NCBI RefSeq assembly: GCF_000413935.1
Contig: NZ_KE340381.1
Location: 348,939 to 412,938 of the forward strand
Source: Acinetobacter colistiniresistens
Lineage (GTDB): Bacteria > Pseudomonadota > Gammaproteobacteria > Pseudomonadales > Moraxellaceae
Length of the DNA: 64,000 bases
Direction of reading: 5' to 3'
The notes beneath the pieces are model-generated. The model did not search any database. It was not told where the DNA came from and worked only from the letters and a program-made list of their open reading frames with translations. The position numbers were made by a program, and so were the translations under genes. Shown in pieces: positions 45,264-55,498 of this stretch; the stretch's first letter is position 1, and every line of letters begins with the position of its first letter.

Positions 45264-47282
45264 TTAAGATTTTATCTTAATGGCATTACATGCTGGAATT
45301 TTTTGATCTGCAATACGGATACTTGCAGTTCCTTGATAACCTTTTGCAAATGCACGTTCTTGAGCTGTTGGTTCAACAAATTTGCTCTTATCTGTTCCCT
45401 CTTTATCATAAGCATTGATATAAGAGGTCATATATAAAGCCGAGTTATTCAACCAAGACACCGTATTATTAGAGAAGTTGGTTAAGTTAATTCCTGTTGC
45501 CTGACCATTCAATAAGTTATGCACATTGATTTTTGCACCACTAATATTATTTTGACCATTTAAAGAGGTAAAATTCAAACCAAGTAATACCCCATCAATT
45601 GCACCAAATTTTGAATTTGCAAAAATCATCCGTACTGTAATCGATTTATCATTGGCTGAATAAAGTGCTCCACCTGTCGTACCTATCCGATACTGTGTTA
45701 CACCATATTCATCAAGCAAACTACCATCTGACTGTGGCTCTGCTTTGGCGCAGTTTCCAGACATATCCGTTGCAGTTGCATCTTTTTTAATATCAGTACG
45801 AATATCACCATGCTCATCAATCACAATACCTAAATCCACTGGTGCAATAGTGGTATCCTGAAATTTAAAGGTCAGGGTTGCATAGAGAGGGAAAGCATAA
45901 CGTTGTCCAGACCGAACATTGGCTTCTGTGGTAAAGACATCTTTTGGTAAATAGCTGGCTGGATTGACTTTAAATACATCCGTCACCCCTTTATAGTTCA
46001 CACCAGCAACACTTTGCTGCCACGCGCCTAGATCTTTTGCATTGTTAAATGGGTCTGTAGATTTAAACTTCATTAACTGTCGATAAACAGCTTCGGTACT
46101 CGCAATATTGGTTCCATTAATCAATTTCCCTTGAGTCATTAACACATCTTCGGATGCATTACTGTTTAATGTGAAACGTAACGGCTGATTTGGGTTGATT
46201 TCTTGATTAACCAAGTTAAACCATTGGTTTTGCGCTTTGATTTGCAGCTTGTCAGGTTTGGTCGTTCCAAGCAATACAATTGGCGGAGATACAACATTAT
46301 TGGTAATCACGGGACTACCACGCCACTGTTGGCCAGAGCCAATGATATATCCCTGACGATCAGTCAATAGCTCAAAACGCCCCATCGAGTGTAATAAATT
46401 TGCACCCTTACCATCTTTAGTATTAAGACAGTCTGTATACAGGTCTCTATTACATCCAAACAGTCCATCAGGAAATACACCACTTCCCTCATTAGGAACT
46501 TCAACAACAGCCCCATTACTTCCTGCTTTAAAAATAGGTAATTCTGCATACCAAATGCCCATATTACTTAAATTCAGTAATTGAGTAACCACTGCGAATG
46601 CCTGTTCATCACTGATTTTACCGACATCTAACCAGGGTTTGAGAATCCCCGCATAGGCACCGCTCTTTAATTCTGTAGCGCCAATATCTCCGCTTATACT
46701 AGAAAGCGTATTTTTCTTTTCAGGTGTGAATTCAATCGGCTGTACGTCACCAATCGTATTCGTATCATCAGCAATACTTTGACTCTGGAAAATTTTCACC
46801 AAAGCCATCGCCACCCTTATGGTATCGTCGCTCATACTTAAACTAGCAGGTGTTTGTCCTGTCAGTCCCATCGCAAGATCAACAATCCGAATTCGTGCAG
46901 GTACTCCAGCCACTTTTGTTTTAGTGATTTTATCTAATTGAATGGTGCCCAAACTGATTTTTCTTGAGCTTTCTGCTCCCTGTAAATAAAAACTAACGGT
47001 ATCACCTAATTTACAAGCCCCAGTAACGATGTTGCTATCCAGTTTCGTCGCAAAATGATTGACTTTATCACTGCTACAATCAAAATTTAGACCTGCTACT
47101 GGGTAATCCAATACAAATTGCAAGCAGTCTGTTGCACTAATACTGCAACTGGTATTTGAGGTAACGCCTATCGTGCCTTTTGTTGGATCTTCGTTGATCT
47201 TCGCGCTTTCACTACCACATCCATGTAAAAAAATAGCCAATGCTGAAAAAGCAAATGGTAATAATATCTTTTTGTTCATCAT
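45264..47282 (-). CDS. filF: FilF, surface lipoprotein of the fil cluster
   Basis: 672 residues. A lipoprotein signal ends at FLHGC (Cys about residue 22). The rest is a large beta-rich exported protein with Cys pairs (SCSISATDCLQF, FGCNRDLYTDCLN). It is called putative pilus assembly protein FilF in Acinetobacter annotations I recall, although no pilin chaperone-usher motif is seen. Last gene of filB-filF, 19 bp after filE. Confidence 0.82.
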   Translation of the reverse strand: MMNKKILLPFAFSALAIFLHGCGSESAKINEDPTKGTIGVTSNTSCSISATDCLQFVLDYPVAGLNFDCSSDKVNHFATKLDSNIVTGACKLGDTVSFYLQGAESSRKISLGTIQLDKITKTKVAGVPARIRIVDLAMGLTGQTPASLSMSDDTIRVAMALVKIFQSQSIADDTNTIGDVQPIEFTPEKKNTLSSISGDIGATELKSGAYAGILKPWLDVGKISDEQAFAVVTQLLNLSNMGIWYAELPIFKAGSNGAVVEVPNEGSGVFPDGLFGCNRDLYTDCLNTKDGKGANLLHSMGRFELLTDRQGYIIGSGQQWRGSPVITNNVVSPPIVLLGTTKPDKLQIKAQNQWFNLVNQEINPNQPLRFTLNSNASEDVLMTQGKLINGTNIASTEAVYRQLMKFKSTDPFNNAKDLGAWQQSVAGVNYKGVTDVFKVNPASYLPKDVFTTEANVRSGQRYAFPLYATLTFKFQDTTIAPVDLGIVIDEHGDIRTDIKKDATATDMSGNCAKAEPQSDGSLLDEYGVTQYRIGTTGGALYSANDKSITVRMIFANSKFGAIDGVLLGLNFTSLNGQNNISGAKINVHNLLNGQATGINLTNFSNNTVSWLNNSALYMTSYINAYDKEGTDKSKFVEPTAQERAFAKGYQGTASIRIADQKIPACNAIKIKS

Positions 47283-47301
47283 TGATTAATCCTATCCATG
47301 C

Positions 47302-48549
47302 TTACTGTAAAACAGAAATTTTTAACTGTCCTTGATTTGAGAGTTCAGGCTCAGAGACATCAACTGCAGATGCTAACGGTGTCATCATCATGTAATGAGC
47401 ACCCTGAGGTACTTTTATCACACCTTGAATCGCAGAATGTTGTAATACCGTCGCAACCGTTTTAGTACTCTTAAATCCACTTACGCCTTCTTCAATACAG
47501 CCTTTTTCATCCAAAAATACAACGAGTGGCCAATAATAGACTGGTTTTTCACTGTTTGAAGAATATGAGTCTATCTGCATATATTGAATAGCGGGGTCGA
47601 TTTTGACCAACTCATATTCAAATTTTTCTTTCAGTGGTTTACGTGGCCAAAGCCCGACATCTTTATTCGGCTTAAGTGTTTTAATCGATTTTTTATAGCC
47701 ATCAATAAAACAGCGGTCATTCTCAAATGCAGATTTTAAATCTTCGCTGGATAAACGCACATAAGTTCCTGCCAATGCAATTGGTGCTGTTGATTGTTGT
47801 GAACGATTGAGCAATTTATCCAAGACCGAACGACTCACGCCTTTCTTCCTTTCAATGGTTTCCAAACGGCCAGTACCATCAGGCATGGTATAGAAACGCT
47901 TTTTACCATCTAAATTAAACTCTTGGTTTTCTAAATACTCACTATTGACATAATCAACACCATCTACTTGACTAAATCCAGTAGATGAAAGTACCTCATT
48001 AGAAGCGCTATGAGTCAAAGGAGCTTTTTCTATAATCGCTGATTTTTTGTCAATTATTGGCTTTTCTATCGTCAAAGTATTTGAAGATGTCTGGGTGGCT
48101 TTTGATTTTTCGACAATCTTCGAAACAACTTTTTCTGAATCCTTGTTAATCACTTTAGCTGGAAGGCTTGATTCTATTTTAGGCTCAGCTATTGTTATTA
48201 CTGGCTCAGTAACGTCAATCTTTTTAGTTATCTTGGGTGGATTCTGTCCTAGATCAGATGACTGAGAAAATTCAATTTTCTTCTGTTGAACTGGTTCAAC
48301 GACAAACTTCACTGTATTTGAATGATCACTAACTGACGAAGGGGCTTTTTCAGTACGAAGTTCCTGCTTCTGCTTATTTGGCTCTACTTCTTTTTTTCCA
48401 ATTTTCATCGGCACTACCATTGGACGACCATCTGGTCCAATAATCGTATAGAAGCCATCTGCATAAACGCCTGAGACACTTGTAATCATTAAGCAAAATA
48501 ATGAAATTGCAAGTGTCTGATGTTGAGTACTTTTCTTTTTCATTACCAT
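47302..48549 (-). CDS. filE: FilE, exported low-complexity protein
   Basis: 415 residues. A signal peptide (TLAISLFCLMITSVSGVYA) is followed by GFYTIIGPDGRPMVVP, a long Lys/Ser/Glu-rich disordered stretch (about 50-200), a FYTMPDGTGRLETIERKKG motif and a globular C-terminal domain. The start overlaps the filD stop by 7 bp; a second ATG two codons in is equally possible. The function is unknown. Named by position and resemblance to Acinetobacter FilE. Confidence 0.8.
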   Translation of the reverse strand: MVMKKKSTQHQTLAISLFCLMITSVSGVYADGFYTIIGPDGRPMVVPMKIGKKEVEPNKQKQELRTEKAPSSVSDHSNTVKFVVEPVQQKKIEFSQSSDLGQNPPKITKKIDVTEPVITIAEPKIESSLPAKVINKDSEKVVSKIVEKSKATQTSSNTLTIEKPIIDKKSAIIEKAPLTHSASNEVLSSTGFSQVDGVDYVNSEYLENQEFNLDGKKRFYTMPDGTGRLETIERKKGVSRSVLDKLLNRSQQSTAPIALAGTYVRLSSEDLKSAFENDRCFIDGYKKSIKTLKPNKDVGLWPRKPLKEKFEYELVKIDPAIQYMQIDSYSSNSEKPVYYWPLVVFLDEKGCIEEGVSGFKSTKTVATVLQHSAIQGVIKVPQGAHYMMMTPLASAVDVSEPELSNQGQLKISVLQ

Positions 48550-50210
48550 CTTGTTCTGTAATTAATCCCAAGTAGAGTGACTTTGGTATTTGTTTTCACA
48601 TTTAAACCCGCATATGGGTTTAGCAAGAGGTTATCTACCCCAGTTTTATTGGATAAACTACTGGTATTTGCAGGAATATCATCACGACTACGCAAGAAAC
48701 CAATTGATAAATCCAAGTCGGTATCTTGATCGAAACGATAACCTACACCTAAACCAAACAATTGTGCATTGTTAATTGGCACCATCGTATTCCGCTTATC
48801 ATCTGGAATAGAGCTCGTACGCGGTTCATAGCCCATCCGTAATTTCAGACGGTCTGTTGCCGAGTACTCAAACCCAATTCCCCAACGCCAAGAAGATTGA
48901 AATTTTAATGGCAAGGATAATGAACGATCTGTCACATCCGCAGAAAGTAATTTGGCAACTTTTAATAACGAAATCTGTCGATCAAATTCAAATTTGAATT
49001 TATCCCAGGCCGAGAAGTCAGTCCAACCCAAATCAAAGTTCATTTGTAAATCAGGTAATATTTTATATTTAATCCCAGCTTTAAAATGTTGTGGATACTT
49101 AAAGTCCATCGCTAATAAGCCAGACTCTACAGCAGGTGCATAACCAGGGAAACCTAAAATTGCAGCGAGAATTTGCCCTGTTGCAGATGAGTTAAGACCC
49201 GCGATTAATTCTCGTGGTGCATTCGCGACATTGATGAGGTATTTACCATGCAAACGCATCTTCGCTTCACTTTGATAAACCATACCAAAACTAAAATCAT
49301 CCGTTGGTTCCCAAAGTAAACCCAAGTTATAACTTGGACTTAAAGACTGTTCTAGAGAAACATCCAAAGCCCCAACTTTATTGAATGGGTTCATTCCTTC
49401 TTTGGCATTACACATACCGAAAAGTAAAAGATCGGTAATAATGTCCCCATTTTGTTTAAATGGCCCACAAACCACTTCATCGACCATGCGAAGAACGCCA
49501 ATTAATTCATTAGGAAAACGCAAATCTGTTTTCAGCGCAATGGCTTGGTAAGACATCCCGAAGGATGCACCTAGATATAAATTATCATTAACCTGATAAC
49601 CAAAAGATGGCGATAGATAAGTAATCCGTTCTAATGCAACCTGTTGTCCCATATAGTTACTCGGGTTGCCATCTTCTGCTCCGAATCCAGCGACAAGCGG
49701 GGCGTATACGGCTGTCGCATACGTCACTTTTGAACCTGGCGGCTTATAAGAAATACCAGCAGTTGGAGCAACCAAAGGGGAGTTCGGACCTAAATCGACA
49801 ATTTTCTTTAGAATAGGCACATAAATACTGGCATATTCAACATCACCACTGACTGTACCTTTGAAATTGGTACAAATATTCGAATCAACTTCAGGTCCGT
49901 CATTACAGACAAGCGGATCATCAGAATAACCAAAAACGTTATAACCTGCTGGTGCTGAATAGTCCCGCTTAATTGCAAAATTAGCAAGAATCCCTTGTAC
50001 ATCTGTTTGTAGTCCATCCAACTTAGCAAGTGCTGCAGGGTTGAAGTGAACAGCACTAATGCCCGGTGGATCAGCAGTTACGGCATTCCCCAATGCCAAA
50101 GAACGTAAATCTACAGATAAGTCTTGTCCAAGTTGTGCATGAGTCGCACTTGATAGTCCTGCAAAAAAAATTGCTATCGTTAATGGACATAATTTAAGGC
50201 TTTTCACCAT
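48543..50210 (-). CDS. filD: FilD, FadL/OmpP1-family outer-membrane protein
   Basis: 555 residues. A signal peptide ends in SSATHA, then DLRSLALGNAVTADPPGISAVHFNPAAL is the conserved FadL N-terminal plug region. C-terminal repeats (FEYSATDRLKLRMGYEPRTS, LDLSIGFLRSRDD) fit a beta-barrel ending in aromatic residues. FadL-type barrels import hydrophobic molecules; its role in the fil cluster is not established. Confidence 0.85.
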   Translation of the reverse strand: MVKSLKLCPLTIAIFFAGLSSATHAQLGQDLSVDLRSLALGNAVTADPPGISAVHFNPAALAKLDGLQTDVQGILANFAIKRDYSAPAGYNVFGYSDDPLVCNDGPEVDSNICTNFKGTVSGDVEYASIYVPILKKIVDLGPNSPLVAPTAGISYKPPGSKVTYATAVYAPLVAGFGAEDGNPSNYMGQQVALERITYLSPSFGYQVNDNLYLGASFGMSYQAIALKTDLRFPNELIGVLRMVDEVVCGPFKQNGDIITDLLLFGMCNAKEGMNPFNKVGALDVSLEQSLSPSYNLGLLWEPTDDFSFGMVYQSEAKMRLHGKYLINVANAPRELIAGLNSSATGQILAAILGFPGYAPAVESGLLAMDFKYPQHFKAGIKYKILPDLQMNFDLGWTDFSAWDKFKFEFDRQISLLKVAKLLSADVTDRSLSLPLKFQSSWRWGIGFEYSATDRLKLRMGYEPRTSSIPDDKRNTMVPINNAQLFGLGVGYRFDQDTDLDLSIGFLRSRDDIPANTSSLSNKTGVDNLLLNPYAGLNVKTNTKVTLLGINYRTRW

Positions 50211-50222
50211 TATTATATCTCC

Positions 50223-51383
50223 TTAACGGACTTTTTTACCAAAACCAATGATATCAAGCGGGAAAGACAAGCCCAGTGATACATCCGGTGCATCTTCAGT
50301 TAAACCAATACCAACCGTACCATTGACAATAGTTTCAGGTGATACGCGTACCCCTAAAGCAAATGACAACATGGCACTACTTTGATCTGCCGATTTATAG
50401 CTTTCTCCCTCGCTAAAGTAGAATTTTGCACCGGTGTTAAAGCTTTGTTGATATGACATGGTTAAAGACACATCATAGTTAAAGGAGTATGCAAACCCGA
50501 AAGAAAATCCACCACTGAGTCCAGGATCAAAACTTTCGAGAATACGCGGGCTACCAGTATTTATATTAGCACCGCGTTGTTGATTTAAACCCGACTCCTT
50601 AAAACCATAACTCGTTGAAACTGAAGCAAACAAGACAACGGGGTCAATATATTTACGTGTACTTGCCCCAGCACCAACCGAGTAGTAACCCTTACCTGTC
50701 GATAGTTCATCCATTCCGACATCGTAAGGACTATCCCCTGTTTTAGTTGATAAGCTACCAAATAAGACCAACGGCAATCGGCCTTGCTTTAATGGAAATG
50801 GTTCCCAACGCGCACCTAAATTAATATCCCCCAGACCCGCGGTAGTCTGGTCTTTCAATAAGTCTTTTTTTGCAACGAAAGGCAAAGATGCAGACAGCGT
50901 CACATTATCTAATAAACCATATTGAACCGTAAATGTATTGGTCAAGGTATGGTTAGCATCTTCTTCTACCCGTAATCTTGATAATGAACTATTACTATCA
51001 TTCACGGCCAGATCAAGGCGACTATCTCGATAATAGGTATAATCCAAATCATAATAAGATGAAAAAACACCTTTTTTAATTAATGAATACTGGCGTTCAT
51101 TTGAGGTAAAGACTTCTTGTAAATTTGTTTCCTGAGTTGCATCACTTTCTTTTTTTTGCAAAGCACTGGCCGCTTGATCTGCTTGGCTACTCCCCGTAGT
51201 AGCAGTTGCCTCACCCACTTGAGCTGTTGAATTTTCAGCAGCACTCTTGGCTTCTGATGCAGATTGTTCAACTTGAGCATCGACTGCCTCAACAGGTGGC
51301 TGTTGTTCTGCTGCGTAAAGTGTTGATGTGATAGCACTTAAACTTAAGGCTAACACACTCATATTCATCCATGTACCATTCAT
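50223..51383 (-). CDS. filC: FilC, outer-membrane beta-barrel protein
   Basis: 386 residues from ATG 51383 (MNGTWMNMSVLALSLSAITSTLYA), after AGGATG; the frame is open into filB but that part is not signal-like. After the signal comes a Glu/Ser/Ala-rich linker (about 30-75), then repeated amphipathic strands (LTNTFTVQYGLLDNVTLSASLPF) as in porin-like 'transporter' barrels. It is 46 bp after filB. The function is unknown. Confidence 0.8.
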   Translation of the reverse strand: MNGTWMNMSVLALSLSAITSTLYAAEQQPPVEAVDAQVEQSASEAKSAAENSTAQVGEATATTGSSQADQAASALQKKESDATQETNLQEVFTSNERQYSLIKKGVFSSYYDLDYTYYRDSRLDLAVNDSNSSLSRLRVEEDANHTLTNTFTVQYGLLDNVTLSASLPFVAKKDLLKDQTTAGLGDINLGARWEPFPLKQGRLPLVLFGSLSTKTGDSPYDVGMDELSTGKGYYSVGAGASTRKYIDPVVLFASVSTSYGFKESGLNQQRGANINTGSPRILESFDPGLSGGFSFGFAYSFNYDVSLTMSYQQSFNTGAKFYFSEGESYKSADQSSAMLSFALGVRVSPETIVNGTVGIGLTEDAPDVSLGLSFPLDIIGFGKKVR

Positions 51384-51429
51384 TTTACTTTTGCATCCTA
51401 TTACATTAATTTTACTGATTTTTCTAAAC

Positions 51430-52263
51430 TTACTTCCGCTTGTAATATAAGCGCATATAGGTGGTGATCGGCTGATTATAAGTTGCAGATTTCGGATCAG
51501 AATCCAATACTCGGCGCATAGTTGAAGCTTTATCCGCAATGCGTTCAAATTTCTGTGTTGGGAACTGAATCTCAGCAAGCGCATATCGGTTTACAGTAGC
51601 ATCCTCAACATGACGCATATCCGCATCTTGTAAGGCCAATAAACTCTTTTGATATTGCTGAGGAATATCCACAATAAATAAAGTATTGTTATCCCATATT
51701 TCTTTAAATCGAGTTTCATCAAAACTGATATTGCCTAAAGCAGGATCAGCAACATAAACTCTTCCATCTTTATATGCTTTATATACTACAAAATGTTTAA
51801 ATCCAGCATAAGTAATAGGAACAATCGCCGGCTGTTTTAATGAAATAAGATCAGAAAATTCCCCGCGATATCCCCCACTATTAATCCCTAAAGCCGAGAC
51901 AAAACGTTTCATATCTAATAAAGAAAAACTGCGGCGCTCAATAATCCGTTGATATTCCCCATATTGCAGCAGACCACTCATGGTTTGTTGCTCAGTCAGC
52001 CGTAAACCACCATAGCCATTTAATAAAGTCGTCAACGCAGCAGATCCGCAACTATAGTCATAGGCTTGGCGTACAATCCCACGAAATTGCTCTTCTATTG
52101 CTGGTTTAATGACGACCGATTCACGGTGATTACGAGTGAAAGAAGGATAACGAGAATCCAAGGTTTCTGTGTAATACACAGTCCCCTCTGGTTTTTTTTC
52201 TATTTCAAAGGCTTGCGTTGTAAAGTAATACATCAATGCCGAGCCTAAAGCGATCTCTAACAT
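51430..52263 (-). CDS. filB: FilB, C39-family peptidase-like protein
   Basis: 277 residues. An N-terminal hydrophobic anchor (LEIALGSALMYYFTTQAF) is followed by a C39 domain (about 60-195): QAYDYSCGSAALTTLLNGYGG carries the catalytic Cys and FKHFVVYKAYKDGRVYVADPA the His and Asp. C39 domains cut double-Gly leader peptides. Here the domain would face the periplasm and there is no ABC transporter, so it is not a standard bacteriocin-export protease. First gene of filB-F. Confidence 0.83.
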   Translation of the reverse strand: MLEIALGSALMYYFTTQAFEIEKKPEGTVYYTETLDSRYPSFTRNHRESVVIKPAIEEQFRGIVRQAYDYSCGSAALTTLLNGYGGLRLTEQQTMSGLLQYGEYQRIIERRSFSLLDMKRFVSALGINSGGYRGEFSDLISLKQPAIVPITYAGFKHFVVYKAYKDGRVYVADPALGNISFDETRFKEIWDNNTLFIVDIPQQYQKSLLALQDADMRHVEDATVNRYALAEIQFPTQKFERIADKASTMRRVLDSDPKSATYNQPITTYMRLYYKRK

Positions 52264-52632
52264 AAGTCTCTTTTTCTAACAATGGCAACACTTGCCTTAT
52301 TCATTTTATTTTCAGTGTCTACTGACACTACATCCCTGCAAATTGAAGATACCTTTTTTTCTAAAAAAATACATCTTTTTTTTGGTTTTTTTTGACGAAA
52401 TGTTATTTTTTTTATAATTAGCTCTACAATTAAACAATTCGCTGTTGCAAGTGAACAATTCTATAACAAAGAATTCTTTCCTCCTCTCCATTTTAAACAT
52501 AAGACATGCACGATGTTCGCAGGTTAAAATGATTAAACTCTAGGCATAAAATAACAACTATAGCAGTTGGATCGATATGATCAGTATTGGATATATTTTT
52601 CTGTATTTTGCAAAAAAATTTAGATGTTAAAA
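52264..52632. other. Region between filA terminator and filB
   Basis: About 370 bp, AT-rich, with long T and A runs around 52350-52420. No gene supported. It probably holds a filB promoter in addition to read-through from filA. Confidence 0.5.
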
Positions 52633-52662
52633 ACAAAAAAAAGCGCAAAAGCGCTTTTTTTG
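52633..52662 (-). terminator. Terminator after filA
   Basis: AAAAAAGCGC and GCGCTTTTTT form a 10-bp stem with an AAAA loop, 12 bp beyond the filA stop. It would make filA the most abundant product and pass only part of transcription to filB-filF. Confidence 0.9.
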
Positions 52663-52674
52663 TTTGAGAACTGG

Positions 52675-53622
52675 TTAGTGACCAGAAATCGTAATTGCCG
52701 CACCGTTACCACCAGCATATGTAGTTTTCAACCCTTGAATTTCTACATCACCAATTGAACCAGCAGTAGCGCTACCTAAATGAACACCTTTAATATAAAT
52801 ATCTGAACCATTTGCTGGAGATTGGCTGACAATTCTTAAGTATCCGTCATTAGCACCTGCAGTACTTTCACCAACTACACTCACATTTGCCTTAACGGTC
52901 ATGTCAGTACCACCACTATCAGCAACTTTGATGCTGTCTAAACGAATTTCACCAGCAAGTGTACTTGCAACACCATTCAATGTTGTTTGACCAATTGTTG
53001 ATTTATCTTTAATACCGAGATCAGTGATTTCCAAGCCACCAGTCATCGTTGTATTCAACATGATCATTGCGCCTTGAGGAGCAGCACCTAACTGGATATT
53101 CGCATCCATCGTACCTGTTTTTAAAGTTAAACCAGATAGGATTTCATTTGATGTACCAGTTGTACCACGTTGAATACTGGTTGTACCTGCTGTTCCTGAA
53201 GCAGCTACTTCAATTTTACCAACAGCGATATTCAAACCAGATACTTTCGCTGCAACGTTAAGGAACGCACCACCTGTTGCTGTAGTACCTGCATCCGTAT
53301 CAATTTTTAAGTCGGCCAAATTATGAGAAGGCAATAATGCTGCCGTATTTGGTGTAATTGCCACGTTATTTACAACAATCGCACCCGCTGTACCTGTACC
53401 ACCGGAACCAATAGTACCAGCTGCGCCACCGTTATTCGCATAACCATCATTATCATGAATTAATAATTTATCGATCGTTACAGATGTAACACCTAGACCA
53501 ATGTTAATACCATCTTGACCAGTTGCAGCGCTTAGTGCAGCATCATCCATTGACTGCATAGCCATTGCATTTGCGCTAATCGCCATTGAAGAAACTAAAG
53601 CTAGTTTAGCAAACATTTTCAT
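52675..53622 (-). CDS. filA: FilA, repetitive exported protein
   Basis: 315 residues from ATG 53622 (MKMFAKLALVSSMAISANAMA), a clear signal peptide; the frame extends 7 codons upstream. MQSMDDAALSAATGQDGINIG is a motif I associate with Acinetobacter FilA and related Gly/Ala/Thr-rich exported proteins. The remainder is low in charge, rich in Gly/Thr/Ala with recurring 'I-x-I/G' strand patterns, suggesting a beta-rich secreted or surface fibre subunit. A separate promoter and a strong terminator point to high expression. Confidence 0.85.
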   Translation of the reverse strand: MKMFAKLALVSSMAISANAMAMQSMDDAALSAATGQDGINIGLGVTSVTIDKLLIHDNDGYANNGGAAGTIGSGGTGTAGAIVVNNVAITPNTAALLPSHNLADLKIDTDAGTTATGGAFLNVAAKVSGLNIAVGKIEVAASGTAGTTSIQRGTTGTSNEILSGLTLKTGTMDANIQLGAAPQGAMIMLNTTMTGGLEITDLGIKDKSTIGQTTLNGVASTLAGEIRLDSIKVADSGGTDMTVKANVSVVGESTAGANDGYLRIVSQSPANGSDIYIKGVHLGSATAGSIGDVEIQGLKTTYAGGNGAAITISGH

Positions 53623-54148
53623 TGAGCACTCTCCCAAGAGCATTTATTTTTTGACTTACACTACTCTAAACTGTCCACGGTCGTTTTATTCTTAAATGAC
53701 AACTAGAACTTCCAATCCTTGAGTAGTTCGCTTAGCAATTACTAAATTACCCGTTTGTTATTTTATGTTCAACTCCTGTTAATTGCTTTTTAACTACAAC
53801 CCGATAAACGGCATATAAAACGCTCAATTCGGCAATTTTCTTTTCCAATCTGTAAGCTTATGTATACGTTAATAATTTTTACATAATCTATTTTAACAAC
53901 ACACATCATGTTTCCTATAACTTCTATTCACTGGTTCTAATCTTGAGCACAAAACTGTTAACAAAATGCCTTTCTAAACTTAGGTTTGATCGACCACTCA
54001 TCAATTTTGATCTAAGTATAAATACAACACCTCACTCCATTTAAACACCATTCGCTTTGTGCTGAATGACTTGATAAAAACCAGTCACATCTTTTTGAAT
54101 GTAGTACAATTCTTCTTTCCAAATGTATATGCAAGTATTTCCGTTTTT
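53623..54148. other. Divergent promoter region of filA and pabB
   Basis: About 525 bp with no supported gene; the pabB reading frame is open back to 54059 but lacks family-like sequence there. AT-rich and likely to contain the filA promoter(s). No firm operator seen. Confidence 0.5.
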
Positions 54149-55492
54149 ATGTCTTATTTTCAGCAAAAGCTTAACACGCAACTCACTTCTGCATTTGAGC
54201 TTCTGTCCCGACTTTATGATTTAACGGGATTGGTTTATTTGCACAACCAAGCTTCGCCTGTAATTGCCTTTTTACCCACAGAGTTTTTAGTTTTTCAGCA
54301 TGCTGGACTGCAGCAGTTCCAACAAATACAGTTCAATCAATATCAAACCAAATCAGAAGCGAACACTCCCTTAGAATTCGCTCAGTTTGATGCTACCTCT
54401 TCCTCCGAGCAGTCTGATGGATTTTATGGTGGATATATTGGTTTCTTTAGCTATGACTATAGTGCAGATCAATTTATTGACATTGCTGCTCACCCACAAC
54501 CTCGCTTTTTTTTAGGCCAATACACCAGTTTTTTAAAGTACGAAAATGGGGCTTGGTATTTTTACAGTGATGAAGATGAGGCTGAAACTCTCTATCAATA
54601 CATTGCTAACTTGATCAACACGCCTAAACAACCCAATACGCTTACTTTAAACGAGCAATGTCAACCTCGTTGGTCTAAACCACAATATCGCACTGCATTT
54701 GATCAAGTTCAGGAATACATCAAAGCAGGAGATTGCTATCAAATCAACTTAACCCAAGAGTTTGTCGCTAAGACACAAGGCTCACTTTTAAGTCGTGCAC
54801 AAGATTTATGGGAGCTGACCCATGCCCCTTATGCGGGTTATCTCAAAATAAATGATTTCGAATTACTCAGCTGCTCGCCCGAACTATTTATTGAATTTCA
54901 AACCAATCGAAAAATCAAAACACGACCGATTAAGGGAACTATGCCCCGTTTTGATGATCCTGAGCAGGACAAAATCTCCAAAGATAAGCTCAGCAGTTCT
55001 GAAAAAGATCAGGCTGAGAATGTCATGATTGTGGATTTACTTCGCAATGATTTAAGTGTTTATGCAGAAACAGGGTCAGTAAATACCATCAAACTCTTTG
55101 AAATTGAGAGCTTTAATCAAGTACATCACATGGTCAGTGAGATCACGGCAACCTTAAAACCCGAGATTAACCCGATGCAAATGTTGTTATCCGCCCTTCC
55201 GGGTGGTTCAATTACAGGTGCACCCAAAATCAGGGCGATGCAAATTATTGAAGAATTAGAAGGTGCTCCACGAGGCGCCTATTGTGGCAGCTTAGGTTAT
55301 TTTAATTTTGATGGAACGGGTTGCTGGAATATTTTGATTCGCAGTATTCAGCAATACCAAAATCAATTATCGCTGTGGGCGGGTGGAGGCATTACCATCG
55401 CCTCTGATGCAGAAGCCGAATATCAAGAATGCTTTGATAAAATTTCTGCCATGCTTGATTTACTCAATACATGGCAGAAAACTGACAATTAA
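54149..55492 (+). CDS. pabB: Aminodeoxychorismate synthase component I
   Basis: 447 residues from ATG 54149 (MSYFQQKLNT). Chorismate-binding domain in the C-terminal half. The PIKGTMPR segment has Lys where anthranilate synthase TrpE has Ala, the marker of PabB. IVDLLRNDL, LPGGSITGAPK and the final GGGITIASDAEAEYQE are present. It makes 4-amino-4-deoxychorismate for folate with PabA. It ends 6 bp before the convergent hisC stop. Confidence 0.93.
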   Translation: MSYFQQKLNTQLTSAFELLSRLYDLTGLVYLHNQASPVIAFLPTEFLVFQHAGLQQFQQIQFNQYQTKSEANTPLEFAQFDATSSSEQSDGFYGGYIGFFSYDYSADQFIDIAAHPQPRFFLGQYTSFLKYENGAWYFYSDEDEAETLYQYIANLINTPKQPNTLTLNEQCQPRWSKPQYRTAFDQVQEYIKAGDCYQINLTQEFVAKTQGSLLSRAQDLWELTHAPYAGYLKINDFELLSCSPELFIEFQTNRKIKTRPIKGTMPRFDDPEQDKISKDKLSSSEKDQAENVMIVDLLRNDLSVYAETGSVNTIKLFEIESFNQVHHMVSEITATLKPEINPMQMLLSALPGGSITGAPKIRAMQIIEELEGAPRGAYCGSLGYFNFDGTGCWNILIRSIQQYQNQLSLWAGGGITIASDAEAEYQECFDKISAMLDLLNTWQKTDN

Positions 55493-55498
55493 ATCAAC

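Noticed and set aside
52312..52500. 62-codon Lys/Phe-rich minus-strand frame between filA and filB
   Set aside because: Low-complexity A/T-run translation with no family resemblance; more likely promoter and leader DNA.
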